From: Paucisalibacillus algeriensis
Lineage (GTDB): Bacteria > Bacillota > Bacilli > Bacillales > Amphibacillaceae
NCBI RefSeq assembly: GCF_000577245.1
Contig: NZ_CBYO010000014.1
Location: 372,001-436,000 of the forward strand
Length of the DNA stretch: 64,000 nt
Reading direction: 5' to 3'
The first letter of the stretch is position 1; each line of letters begins with the position of its first letter. Under the pieces are notes generated by a model that was not told the origin of the DNA, did not search any database, and saw only the letters and a list, made by a program, of their open reading frames with translations. This document shows, piece by piece, positions 16,946-25,852 of this stretch. A program made the position numbers and the translations under genes.

Positions 16946-17395
16946 TTATTTTCTTGTAGCAAATGAGTATATTATTTGTTTAATCAATGGATTTAGACTT
17001 TCAGGTAATTGAGTTGGTTTGAAAAACATAGCTTCTACTGATTCAACGCCGTCCGCTTTTAATTCTCCACCTACAACATCGTTGGAAATGTAAGCAATAG
17101 TCACCGAATAAAATTCATCACCATTTGGTAGCTTAACAAAGTGTTCTTTACCTGAGACAACAGTAATTAGATCCATTTTTCCAATTTCAATTCCTGTCTC
17201 TTCCAAAACTTCTCTTCTGCCAGCTTCTTCTGTTGATTCTCCTAATTCAATAAACCCACCAGGCACTCCCCACCTGCCATCATGCCTTTTTTGTAGCAAT
17301 ATTTCACCTTTATCATTGATAACCCCAACTGCAACCCCAACTAAAATTAAAGGTTGACTACCAACCTGCTTTCTTAATTCTTCTATGTATCCCAT
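16946..17395 (-). CDS. NUDIX hydrolase
   Basis: A 149-residue NUDIX-fold enzyme that should hydrolyse a nucleoside diphosphate linked to another group. The complete Nudix box is visible: GGFIELGESTEEAGRR followed by EVLEETGIEI, with all the metal-binding glutamates. The N-terminus (GSQPLILVGVAVGVIND) and the strand LLQKRHDGRWGVPGG are typical of the ADP-ribose pyrophosphatase/MutT-like set. A GGGGG site precedes the ATG. It appears to be the first gene of the 17.4-12.4 kb minus-strand accessory run. Confidence 0.9.
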   Translation of the reverse strand: MGYIEELRKQVGSQPLILVGVAVGVINDKGEILLQKRHDGRWGVPGGFIELGESTEEAGRREVLEETGIEIGKMDLITVVSGKEHFVKLPNGDEFYSVTIAYISNDVVGGELKADGVESVEAMFFKPTQLPESLNPLIKQIIYSFATRK

Positions 17396-17506
17396 GTTTT
17401 AATCCCCCAATATAAATAATCCTAAGAGTAATTCATATTCTATCATAATACTCTGACTCCTTTAACGCTTTTTCTCCTTTTCACTGTATTTTTCCAATTC
17501 AATACC

Positions 17507-17545
17507 AAAAAAAAGATCACACAGTCTATATTGACTATGTGATCT
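17507..17545 (-). terminator. Terminator of pheST
   Basis: On the minus strand, GATCACATAGTC and GACTGTGTGATC form a 12-base stem with one mismatch around AATATA, followed by eight T. It lies 45 bases after the pheT stop. Confidence 0.85.
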
Positions 17546-17589
17546 ATGTCCCTGCATCATCCGAACCGGCTCTGAATTTATCGAATGAA

Positions 17590-20016
17590 TTATGATCTTA
17601 CATATGCGTTATATTTTTCGTTTACTGCCTGAATTATTTCTTGGTAAGATTTTTCTACTTCTTCGTCTACTAGTGTCTTTTCTGGGTCTTGGTATAGTAA
17701 GTTGTATGCTACAGACTTCTTGCCTTCTGGTAGGTTTTCCCCTTTATATAGGTCAAATACGTTTACTTGTTTTACAAGTGGAGCACCAACTTCAGAGATT
17801 GTCGCTTGAACAACACCAGCATGAACATCATTATCCAATACAAATGCAATATCCCTTGTTACGGATGGGTATCTTGGAATTTGTGTATAACTTGGTTCGT
17901 GATGATGTTCTTCAAGTACAGTTTCCATATTAATATCGAATACATAGGTTTCTTTTAGATCCATTTCTTTTTCAAGTGCTGGATGTAATTGACCCATAAA
18001 CCCAATCTCTTTACCATTTAACATAAGGCTAGCAGTTCGGCCAGGATGCATATAAGATAGTTGAGCCTGATTGACAGTTAAAGGTAATTCTAGGTGTTCA
18101 AATAAACCTTCCACAATACCTTTTACAAGATAGAAATCAACTTTCTTATTTTCCATTTGCCATAGATGCTCTAACCATTTACCAGTTAACACTCCTGAAA
18201 GTCTTAATTGCTCATCTGGTTGTTTCGTTAAATCTTTTTCATTGGTAACGAAGATTGAACCTATTTCATAATAGGAAAGGTTATATTGATTTCTTGCAAG
18301 ATTATAACTAACCGTTTTTAAGAGCTCAGGTAAAATACTTAAGCGCAAATACTTATGATCTTCACTCATTGGCATTGCCAAGCTAATCGGTTCTGGATTT
18401 AATGTTTTTACTTCATTACTTACAAGTTTTTGAATATATGCTTCACTCGTTAAGGAATAGGTTCTTGTTTCCAATAATCCTACGCCCTCTAAGTAGTTCT
18501 TAACTGCACGCCTTAACAGTTGTCTTTTTGTTAGACCACCAGCAGTTGCAGTACCAGTTGGTAATGTAAATGGAAGATTATCGTAACCATAAATTCTCGC
18601 TACTTCCTCTAACATATCTTCAAAAATAGTAATATCACCACGACGAGATGGAGCATATACCTTGAAGCGATCTTCATTACGATCAAAATTAAACTGTAGT
18701 CGTTCTAGAATTTTTGCGATTTCATCAGAAGAAATATCAGTTCCTAGTCGATTGTTAATCGTTTCTGTATCAATATCGACTTCTTTTTCAGAACGATCTA
18801 AGGTATCGAATTCCACAACACCTTCAAGTACTTTTCCACCTGCATATTTTTCTAACAGATGACATGCACGTAGACCAGCATGTTTTACTCGATTTGGATC
18901 AATTCCTTTTTCAAAACGAGTACTAGATTCACTACGAAGACCAGTAGCTTTCACTGTTTTCCTTACAGAAACAGAATCAAAGTAAGCCGCTTCTAATAGA
19001 ATATTTTTAGTATCACTTGTTACCTCTGAATTTGCTCCACCCATAACCCCAGCAAGTGCAACTGGTTCTTGACCATTTGTAATGACAAGATTTTCAGGAT
19101 TTAGGGTACGCTCTACATCATCTAACGTAACAATAGTTTCATCCTGTTTTGCGGTACGAACAACAATCTCTTTAGAGTTTAATCGGTCATAATCAAATGC
19201 ATGTAGTGGTTGACCGTATTCTAAAAGCACATAGTTTGTTATATCGACTACATTATTAATAGGACGGATACCCGCAGCTAACAGATAATTTCTCATCCAA
19301 AGTGGTGAAGGTTTTATTTCAACATCCTTGATAACAAAAGCACCGTAGTAAGGATTTAGTTTTTCATCTTCTACTTTAACTGATATATAATCGGCTGCTT
19401 TTTCTTCCCCTGCATGAACTTCTTCACTTGGTAAGTTAACTGGCTTATCAAGTAAAGCACCAACCTCATAAGCGACACCAAGCATACTTAAGCAATCTGC
19501 GCGGTTAGGTGTTAAATCAAATTCTAAGATTGCATCAGTTGAATTTAATAGAGGCTCTACACTTTCCCCGACTGGTGCGTCTTCAGGAAACACAAAAATC
19601 CCTTCTGCATACTCTTTTGCAATATGCTTTTCATCAAAGCCTAATTCTTGTAAGGAGCAAATCATACCATTTGACTCGATACCACGAAGTTTTGCACGCT
19701 TAATTTTAAAATTTCCTGGTAAAACTGCTCCCGGTTTTGCGACGGCTACTTTTTGACCTTGACTCACATTTGGTGCACCACAAATAATTTGTAGTTTCTC
19801 TTCACCAACATCCACCTGACAAAGATTTAACTTATCCGCATTTGGATGCTTCTCGCATGATTCAACATAACCGATTACAACGTTGGAACTGTTCTCTGCA
19901 ACATACTCAACATTATCTACTTCAATCCCGGATCTCGTTACTTTATCTGCGAGTTCTTCTGGGCTAATACCATCTATTTCTACATATTCTTTTAACCAAT
20001 TTAATGAAACTAACAT
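17590..20016 (-). CDS. pheT: Phenylalanine--tRNA ligase beta subunit
   Basis: PheT is the editing and tRNA-binding subunit of the (alpha-beta)2 phenylalanyl-tRNA synthetase. The 808 residues match the usual bacterial length. Visible in order are the N-terminal tRNA-binding EMAP-like domain (VVIGYVESCEKHPNADKLNLCQVD), the B3/B4 editing region (YGQPLHAFDYDRL, GVMGGANSEVTS, RFEKGIDPN), the B5 domain (INNRLGTDISSDEI), the pseudo-catalytic core and the C-terminal FDX-ACB domain (YPSVTRDIAFVLDNDV). GGAGG precedes the ATG. It follows pheS by 13 bases and shares its T-box control. Confidence 0.97.
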   Translation of the reverse strand: MLVSLNWLKEYVEIDGISPEELADKVTRSGIEVDNVEYVAENSSNVVIGYVESCEKHPNADKLNLCQVDVGEEKLQIICGAPNVSQGQKVAVAKPGAVLPGNFKIKRAKLRGIESNGMICSLQELGFDEKHIAKEYAEGIFVFPEDAPVGESVEPLLNSTDAILEFDLTPNRADCLSMLGVAYEVGALLDKPVNLPSEEVHAGEEKAADYISVKVEDEKLNPYYGAFVIKDVEIKPSPLWMRNYLLAAGIRPINNVVDITNYVLLEYGQPLHAFDYDRLNSKEIVVRTAKQDETIVTLDDVERTLNPENLVITNGQEPVALAGVMGGANSEVTSDTKNILLEAAYFDSVSVRKTVKATGLRSESSTRFEKGIDPNRVKHAGLRACHLLEKYAGGKVLEGVVEFDTLDRSEKEVDIDTETINNRLGTDISSDEIAKILERLQFNFDRNEDRFKVYAPSRRGDITIFEDMLEEVARIYGYDNLPFTLPTGTATAGGLTKRQLLRRAVKNYLEGVGLLETRTYSLTSEAYIQKLVSNEVKTLNPEPISLAMPMSEDHKYLRLSILPELLKTVSYNLARNQYNLSYYEIGSIFVTNEKDLTKQPDEQLRLSGVLTGKWLEHLWQMENKKVDFYLVKGIVEGLFEHLELPLTVNQAQLSYMHPGRTASLMLNGKEIGFMGQLHPALEKEMDLKETYVFDINMETVLEEHHHEPSYTQIPRYPSVTRDIAFVLDNDVHAGVVQATISEVGAPLVKQVNVFDLYKGENLPEGKKSVAYNLLYQDPEKTLVDEEVEKSYQEIIQAVNEKYNAYVRS

Positions 20017-20029
20017 GTTTCAGACCTCC

Positions 20030-21064
20030 TTAAGCTTGATGGAACTGTTTTAAGAATCGACTATCATTCAAATAGAATTGACGAATATCATTTACACCAT
20101 ATTTCAACATTGCAATTCGTTCTGGCCCCATTCCAAAAGCAAATCCTGAGTAAACTTTTGGATCGTATCCACCCATTTCCAGTACTTTCGGATGAACCAT
20201 TCCTGCTCCTAAAATTTCAATCCAACCTGTTCCTTTACATACAGAACAACCTTCACCTTGACACACCTTACAGGAAATATCCATTTCAACTGATGGTTCT
20301 GTGAATGGGAAAAAGCTTGGACGTAAGCGAATGTTTCGTTCTTCACCAAACATTTTCTTCGCAAACAAGTTAAGAATGCCTTTTAAATCACTCATTTTAA
20401 CATCTTTATCCACAAATAGCCCTTCAATTTGAGTAAATTGATGAGAGTGTGTTGCATCGTCAGTATCACGACGATAAACTTTACCCGGACAAATCATCTT
20501 AAACGCTTTTTCACCTTTATACTCTTTCATTGTACGAGCCTGTACTGGTGAAGTATGGGTTCTAAGTAATAATTCATTTGTGATATAAAATGAATCCTGC
20601 ATATCTCTTGCTGGGTGGTTTTTAGGTAAGTTTAATGCTTCAAAGTTGAAATAGTCTGTTTCTACCTCAGGACCTTCCCTCACTTCAAATCCCATACCAA
20701 TAAATAAATCCTCAATTTCTTCAATAACCTTAGTAAGAAGATGTGGTCCTCCAACTTTTGTTGGACGTCCTGGTAACGTCACGTCGATTGCTTCTGCTTG
20801 TAGTTTTTCTTCTAAAGCAGCATTTTCAAGGGTTGTATTTTTTTCTTCGATTGCATTAGTGATCGCTTCGCGTACTTGGTTAGCGACTTCACCAACGATT
20901 GGCCTTTCTTCTGGGGAAAGTTTGCCCATTCCACGTAGTACTTGAGTAAGGGAGCCTTTTTTTCCTAAGTAAGAAACTTTAATGGCCTGTAGCTCTTTTA
21001 AATTGTTTACTTCTTGTACTTTTGCAAGTGCTTCTTGTTGTATTGCTTTTAATTGTTCTTGCAT
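20030..21064 (-). CDS. pheS: Phenylalanine--tRNA ligase alpha subunit
   Basis: PheS carries the aminoacylation active site. The 344 residues contain an N-terminal coiled coil (about 1-90), motif 2 ([27 protein letters not shown] split around the conserved arginine), the zinc-type cluster [17 protein letters not shown], and motif 3 ([17 protein letters not shown]). The alanine of GFAFG corresponds to the residue that sets amino acid specificity in this family. AGGAGG precedes the ATG. It is first in the pheS-pheT operon, downstream of a T-box riboswitch. Confidence 0.97.
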   Translation of the reverse strand: MQEQLKAIQQEALAKVQEVNNLKELQAIKVSYLGKKGSLTQVLRGMGKLSPEERPIVGEVANQVREAITNAIEEKNTTLENAALEEKLQAEAIDVTLPGRPTKVGGPHLLTKVIEEIEDLFIGMGFEVREGPEVETDYFNFEALNLPKNHPARDMQDSFYITNELLLRTHTSPVQARTMKEYKGEKAFKMICPGKVYRRDTDDATHSHQFTQIEGLFVDKDVKMSDLKGILNLFAKKMFGEERNIRLRPSFFPFTEPSVEMDISCKVCQGEGCSVCKGTGWIEILGAGMVHPKVLEMGGYDPKVYSGFAFGMGPERIAMLKYGVNDIRQFYLNDSRFLKQFHQA

Positions 21065-21117
21065 GGTTTTTACCTCCTATTAATCATTATGTTAAGTTAA
21101 TAAAGTGAGTCTATTCT

Positions 21118-21274
21118 TCGGCCAAGTCCGCGGTCCTACGCTTTTTTGCGGGTGGCGGTGAGCCTCCTCAGAGCTTAAGCTCTTGCGGGGTCTCACCCTT
21201 GGGACTGCGTTTACTCGCCCCATCGAAAACCTTTGCCACTATTCCCGCGGGAGTCTACGTGTATTCGGCCCGCT
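21118..21274. repeat. Dispersed intergenic repeat, copy B
   Basis: A GC-rich island between the T-box terminator and pheS. It begins TCGGCCAAGTCCGCGG and ends GTGTATTCGGCCCG. The internal blocks CGGTGA, AGAGCTTAAGCTCTT (itself an inverted repeat), GGTCTCACC and CATCGAAAA recur in the same order in the minus-strand reading of 5173-5450. Being downstream of the leader terminator, it is transcribed as part of the pheST 5' region when antitermination occurs. Confidence 0.65.
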
Positions 21275-21339
21275 CCCTGCAGAATCCAAGAATATTTAAC
21301 TCTTTATTCCAAATTTCTTAAAAGCTATCAAAAAACTCT

Positions 21340-21610
21340 ACCAAATAAAAAAGCCTTCTATCCCTAAAAAAGGGACGAGGCTTTGGTCGCGGTACCACCC
21401 TTGTTGACACTTTTAATGATGTGTCCAACTTAAGTTTGCATAACGGATTTGATCCGGAACACCTTTACTAATGTTAATTAGGTCCGAGTGTCAGCTCCAG
21501 AGTGAAAGATTAAACAGTTTATGGTAGAAATGCTTGCAGTCTAGGGCATTTCTTCCCTGTAATCCATATCGATACTGTTAATCGCTCTTTCATTGCTTTT
21601 TTCTATTTAC
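21340..21610 (-). promoter_or_regulatory. T-box riboswitch controlling pheST
   Basis: The T-box sequence AAGGGTGGTACCGCG is at 21388-21402 on the minus strand. Upstream are a stem I region starting near 21600 with the S-turn AGTA context, and downstream is an intrinsic terminator (AAAGCCTCGTCCC pairing with GGGATAGAAGGCTTT, then T-rich). Uncharged tRNA-Phe should pair with the specifier and T-box and allow read-through. A TTT in the stem I 3' side is the likely specifier, but the exact codon is not certain from inspection. Confidence 0.92.
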
Positions 21611-21621
21611 ATTTAGATTAA

Positions 21622-21650
21622 ATTATAGTCATTTTACCGAAGTTTTGCAA
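21622..21650 (-). promoter_or_regulatory. Promoter of the pheST leader
   Basis: On the minus strand TTGCAA and TATAAT are separated by 17 bases, directly upstream of the T-box leader and just inside the gap after the methyltransferase stop. Confidence 0.75.
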
Positions 21651-21653
21651 GAA

Positions 21654-22391
21654 TTATCCTTTTATATGGTACATTAGAATTCCTGCTGCAATGCTTACAT
21701 TAAGGGATTCTGCTTTCCCGTAGATTGGAATTTTTACAATTTCATCAGCTACTTCCAATATTTGCGGTTGAATTCCGGCTCCCTCATTACCTAAAACTAG
21801 AGCAACTCTTGAATTAGTCTTTATTGTATGGAAATCTTTTGAATTAGTGAGTGCACTAGCCCAAATTCTGAACCCTTCTTTTTTCAGATTATGTATTTGC
21901 TCAAAAAGATTTTCCTGAACCACAGGAATATGAAATACGGATCCTTGCGTTGCACGAATTGTTTTATCATTATAGAGGTCAACCGTACCTTCACCTAGAA
22001 TTACAGCATCAAAACCTGCTGCATCTGCAGTACGAATAATCGTCCCCAAATTACCTGGATCTTGAATACGATCAAGTAATAATACAAATTCTCCGCTTAC
22101 CTTCTTTACCTTTTTAAAGTCAACAACTGCTGCAATTCCCTGTGGAGTTTTTGTTTGCGAAATATGGTGAAATACCTTCTCGTCAACTTCTACCACATTA
22201 ATTTCCCCAACCCAATCTGGCAGTTCAACCCCTGCTTGAAGAATGACCTCTTGTATTTCCCAATGACTCCTTATTGCTTCTTCTATCAAGTGAAACCCTT
22301 CAATTAAAAAGGTTCCAGACTTTTCTCTATCTTTACGATTATGAAGTTTTCGCCAGTTTTTAACTTTTTCATTTTTAATAGATGTTAACAT
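21654..22391 (-). CDS. ysgA: SpoU-family RNA 2'-O-methyltransferase (YsgA-like)
   Basis: A TrmH/SpoU (SPOUT) methyltransferase using S-adenosylmethionine to methylate a ribose in rRNA or tRNA. The 245 residues comprise an N-terminal substrate-binding domain (NRKDREKSGTFLIEGFHLIEE) and the SPOUT domain with motif 1 LLDRIQDPGNLGTIIRTADAAG, motif 2 ALVLGNEGAGI and motif 3 IPIYGKAESLNVSIAAGILMY. The target nucleotide is not predictable. In B. subtilis ysgA sits between pheS and sspI in exactly this arrangement, divergent from sspI. Confidence 0.92.
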   Translation of the reverse strand: MLTSIKNEKVKNWRKLHNRKDREKSGTFLIEGFHLIEEAIRSHWEIQEVILQAGVELPDWVGEINVVEVDEKVFHHISQTKTPQGIAAVVDFKKVKKVSGEFVLLLDRIQDPGNLGTIIRTADAAGFDAVILGEGTVDLYNDKTIRATQGSVFHIPVVQENLFEQIHNLKKEGFRIWASALTNSKDFHTIKTNSRVALVLGNEGAGIQPQILEVADEIVKIPIYGKAESLNVSIAAGILMYHIKG

Positions 22392-22489
22392 TTATTTCAT
22401 TCCTTATCTTTAATCTCATACCATCATACATATTTAAGACTAATCTGGTCAAACTATCCATAGTTTAATCCAAATAAGGGGTGATTTAT

Positions 22490-22711
22490 TTGAATTTGAA
22501 TTTACGTAATGCGATTCTTTCCAATATTGAATCAAATGACCAGAGCCAACTTGAAGCAACTATCGTAGATGCTATTCAATCTGGTGAGGAAAAGATGCTA
22601 CCGGGACTCGGTGTATTATTTGAGTTAATATGGAATCAATCTGATGAACAAGAGAAGCAAGAAATGGTCGAGGCATTAGAACAAGGTGTTAAAAACGCAA
22701 CAACTAGCTAA
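22490..22711 (+). CDS. sspI: Small acid-soluble spore protein I
   Basis: SspI is a small, minor spore-core protein made in the forespore late in sporulation. The 73 residues match B. subtilis SspI (71) almost throughout: [39 protein letters not shown] and the C-terminal EALEQGVK. The start is a TTG (MNLNLRNA) five bases from AAGGGGTGA. A CATACCA at 22417 resembles a SigG -10 element, but no good -35 was found. It is the clearest single indication that the organism forms endospores. Confidence 0.95.
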   Translation: MNLNLRNAILSNIESNDQSQLEATIVDAIQSGEEKMLPGLGVLFELIWNQSDEQEKQEMVEALEQGVKNATTS

Positions 22712-22728
22712 ATAGCATCAGGAAGTAT

Positions 22729-22760
22729 AGAAGGTATCAATATGATACCTTCTTTTTTTT
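22729..22760 (+). terminator. Terminator of sspI
   Basis: AGAAGGTATC and GATACCTTCT form a perfect 10-base stem with a five-base loop followed by a run of T, 17 bases after the sspI stop. Confidence 0.92.
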
Positions 22761-22931
22761 CTAAAAATAAGTCATTTTACCTAAGCTTGTCTAATATATT
22801 TTAATAACAGAAAATTCAACTGCTGATAGGCTAATGATATCAGGTAAAAAGAACTACTTAAAAATCATTAAAACCCTCTTAAATAGGTAATTTTATTCAT
22901 TTTAGTTTATTTAGAGCTTTTCGAAAATTAA

Positions 22932-22960
22932 TTGACTCTTTTTGCACTTGGTGTTATACA
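22932..22960 (+). promoter_or_regulatory. SigA-type promoter of the DUF6583-like/ABC operon
   Basis: TTGACT and TATACA are 17 bases apart, about 50 bases before the chosen ATG at 23012. This also argues against the in-frame ATG at 22961, which would fall at the transcription start. The remaining bases from 22761 to 22931 show nothing recognisable. Confidence 0.65.
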
Positions 22961-23011
22961 ATGAATGTATTGATTTTTTTATTATTTAGGAGCTTTGAAA
23001 GGGGAATATCG

Positions 23012-24595
23012 ATGTTAGAAAACAATCATGAAGTGGGACAAAAAAAGAAGGGATTTAATAAGGTAATTGCAATTATTATTGCTGCTGCAGTTTTACTCTT
23101 AGGCGGAAGTGTAGCTGCATTTGTCCTATTAGATAATAATCCTAAAGTAAACTATTTTCTTGCTGAAAAGAATACCTATGATTTGTTTGTTGAACAAATG
23201 GAGGATCGCTATGGTTCTGAGATAGATTGGTCTGAAAAATCACTCGAAAAACCAATTGAAAATATTTACGAGCTATCAGCCGAAGTAAACATGCCATTGT
23301 CACAGGGCACTGGCTTTGTATCACCTGATCAAATCATTAACAACTCTACTGTTACATTAACAACAAACTTAGATCGCAAAGAAAAAATTGCCTCTGCTGA
23401 ATTAAAGGGTGGTTTCGGCAATTTTACAATTGAAGACATTAACTTTTACTTAACTTCTGAAAAGTTAATGCTTGGTCTTCCTTTTATTAATGAGGTACTT
23501 CAACTTAAAGGTGACGATTTTGGTAAGTTAGTGCAGCAATTCGACCCAATGACATTTACCGGGGAAGAAAAACTGGATTTTAATATGCTATTCGAAGGTA
23601 ATGTTATTGCTGAAGAAGATGCAAAATATTTGGAAGATGAATATGTTAAGGCATTATATGATGCTCTTCCAGATGAAGCATTTGAATCTGTAGGCGAAAC
23701 TGTTAAAATTGGAAATGACAATGTAAAATCAGAAAAAATCACTTTCCACCTAACTGAAGAGCAAGTAAAAGAAATATTAAACGATACATTAACAAAAATG
23801 GCAGAAGATGAAAAATTAAAAGACATCTTACTAAATTACATTCAAACTCAAGGTACAGGACCATTTGTATTGGGTGAAAATGCAAACCTTGAAATTCCTA
23901 ATTTTGAAGAAGAGTATGACCAAGTGATACAAGATGCTATCGATGGACTAGATAATTTTAAGGTTCCAGAAGGATTTACTTCTACCATTTGGGTTGCGGA
24001 GGATGTTATCGTAAAGCGTGATTTTTCCATTGAGTTAGGTCCAACTGCAGATCAACTAGTTACATTGTATCTAACCGGTAACCTGAGCCAAGATAAAACT
24101 GACCTTTCATTTGAATATGACTTAGGTGTTGAGGAACAGGGTCTTGACCAATCCCTTACACTTGAAGGTACACTATCAAATGATAAAGGTGAAATTAATG
24201 ATTCCGTTACCCTCTCTATTCCTGATGGTAAACTAATCTATGAATCTAATGAAACATTAAAAGATAGTAATAAAGAATTCAACCGTACATTCTCTTTTGT
24301 AGACGCAACATCTTATCAATTTGACCTGATTTGGTCAGGAAATGCTGAATATAATGGAGATAGCATGAATTCCTCGCATGAATTATCCGTTGCTAGTAAT
24401 GATATTGCACAAGACCTAGTTGTGCTGTACATTGATAAAGAAGCAAAAGTATCGGATGGTATTGAATTACCTAAAGAAGATGAAGTAAAAGATATTGGAA
24501 GTATGTCTGCTGAAGAGTTAATGACATATTTTGAAACGGAAGTTGCTCCACAATTTGAAGAATGGCTAATGAGTGTTATTGGTTTTGGATTTTAA
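23012..24595 (+). CDS. DUF6583-like membrane-anchored extracytoplasmic protein
   Basis: A 527-residue protein with a short Lys-rich cytosolic start, one transmembrane helix (about residues 17-40, IAIIIAAAVLLLGGSVAAF) and a large acidic outer domain of about 480 residues. After the helix comes NNPKVNYFLAEKNTYDLF, a pattern I associate with DUF6583 family proteins of Bacillaceae. No enzyme motif or lipobox is visible; the outer part looks beta-rich. The start ATG has GAAAGGGG nine bases upstream. It is followed 33 bases later by two ABC-2 permease genes and an ATPase, so it may be a substrate-handling or accessory subunit of that exporter (inference). Confidence 0.7.
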   Translation: MLENNHEVGQKKKGFNKVIAIIIAAAVLLLGGSVAAFVLLDNNPKVNYFLAEKNTYDLFVEQMEDRYGSEIDWSEKSLEKPIENIYELSAEVNMPLSQGTGFVSPDQIINNSTVTLTTNLDRKEKIASAELKGGFGNFTIEDINFYLTSEKLMLGLPFINEVLQLKGDDFGKLVQQFDPMTFTGEEKLDFNMLFEGNVIAEEDAKYLEDEYVKALYDALPDEAFESVGETVKIGNDNVKSEKITFHLTEEQVKEILNDTLTKMAEDEKLKDILLNYIQTQGTGPFVLGENANLEIPNFEEEYDQVIQDAIDGLDNFKVPEGFTSTIWVAEDVIVKRDFSIELGPTADQLVTLYLTGNLSQDKTDLSFEYDLGVEEQGLDQSLTLEGTLSNDKGEINDSVTLSIPDGKLIYESNETLKDSNKEFNRTFSFVDATSYQFDLIWSGNAEYNGDSMNSSHELSVASNDIAQDLVVLYIDKEAKVSDGIELPKEDEVKDIGSMSAEELMTYFETEVAPQFEEWLMSVIGFGF

Positions 24596-24628
24596 TTTTT
24601 TCTGTAACAATTGAAGAAGGTGAACATA

Positions 24629-25852
24629 ATGCATTTTCTTAAGCTTTTATCATTATTCACCAAAAATAATTTCTTGCAACTTAGGAGGAAGTGGCGATCA
24701 CTTCCTCTTCTTTTGCTTTTTCCTTTTTTATTCATTGGATTAGTATCCTTTATTTTTGTGAATTATATTACTAGCTTAGATGAGAAACCCTTACATATTG
24801 GTTTAGTAGATTTAGATCAATCAACGGAAACTGAAATGGTGTTGAAACTGTTAGCCGAATCCTCTCAGCTTGGTGACTTTTTACATATGGAACAAGTATC
24901 AGAGGATGAAGCCAAAAAGAAAATTGCCCAAGATGAATTAATCGCGTACATCCTTTTCCCTGAAAGCTTTACCAAAAAATTATACAATGGTGAATCCGTT
25001 ATTGTGTCGGTAATCGGCCATCCTAATCGACAAATGGAAAGCTATTTTATTAAAGAATTGGTTGATAGTGCTACAAGACATATTAGCTCATCACAAGCGA
25101 ATATCCTAACCATTAATTACTTTGCAAAGCAATTGGATATGGATTCTGAAACAAGAAATCAGATTGTCTTAGAACAATTCAACGAGTTCTTGCTTTATGC
25201 AATTGGAAAAGACAATGTATTAGACCAACAAGTCCTTTCCAATAAAGTAACCACTTCACCAAAGGAATATTTTGGTTTAGCAGCAGGTTTTTTCATCCTA
25301 ACTATATGGGTACTTTCGGTTTATCAGCTTTTATTTAAGGAACAATCGAAAGAAATCCAAACTAGAATGATGCTTTACGGTGTTACAGAACTACAACAAA
25401 TGATAGCAAGAGTAATCGTTACATTTTTCTTAACAACTTTCTTAGGAATACTACTATTTATAGGAATCATTCATCTTTTACAATTAGATATTCCTCTAGA
25501 AAATTACGCTAGAATGTTTGTGTTGATAAGCATTTTTAACCTTACTTTCTTATTTGTATTAACCATTATTGAATCAATTATTGATTCCAAGAAAATACGA
25601 TTATTTCTACAAATTGGCTTAACTGCTGTTTTAATGCTTTCTAGTGGGTCATTTATTCCTGATATCTATTTACCATTGTACATGCAAGATTATTTGCAAT
25701 TTGTATTTTCTAATCAAATATTTTTTTGGTTAGAAGAAATCTTACTAAATGAAAGAATATATGTGGACTATACTCCCCTACTACTATCAATCATTGTTGG
25801 GGCATTTGCGACAGTAGGAATCTCGACACTGAGGGAGCGTGTTAAATCATGA
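24629..25852 (+). CDS. ABC-2 type transporter permease (first subunit)
   Basis: A 407-residue permease. One membrane helix near residues 22-44 is followed by an extracytoplasmic domain of about 170 residues (HIGLVDLDQSTETEMVLKLL onward) and then five or six helices from about residue 215 to 400. This is the ABC2_membrane_3 (YhgE/YhaP-like) layout of exporters and not of importers. The start ATG has AAGGTG seven bases upstream; an in-frame TTG six codons earlier overlaps that region. Its stop overlaps the next gene by four bases (ATGA). Confidence 0.88.
   Translation: MHFLKLLSLFTKNNFLQLRRKWRSLPLLLLFPFLFIGLVSFIFVNYITSLDEKPLHIGLVDLDQSTETEMVLKLLAESSQLGDFLHMEQVSEDEAKKKIAQDELIAYILFPESFTKKLYNGESVIVSVIGHPNRQMESYFIKELVDSATRHISSSQANILTINYFAKQLDMDSETRNQIVLEQFNEFLLYAIGKDNVLDQQVLSNKVTTSPKEYFGLAAGFFILTIWVLSVYQLLFKEQSKEIQTRMMLYGVTELQQMIARVIVTFFLTTFLGILLFIGIIHLLQLDIPLENYARMFVLISIFNLTFLFVLTIIESIIDSKKIRLFLQIGLTAVLMLSSGSFIPDIYLPLYMQDYLQFVFSNQIFFWLEEILLNERIYVDYTPLLLSIIVGAFATVGISTLRERVKS

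Noticed and set aside
22961-23011. ATG at 22961 as start of the DUF6583-like gene
   Set aside because: It falls directly after the -10 element and has no ribosome-binding site; the ATG at 23012 has one.
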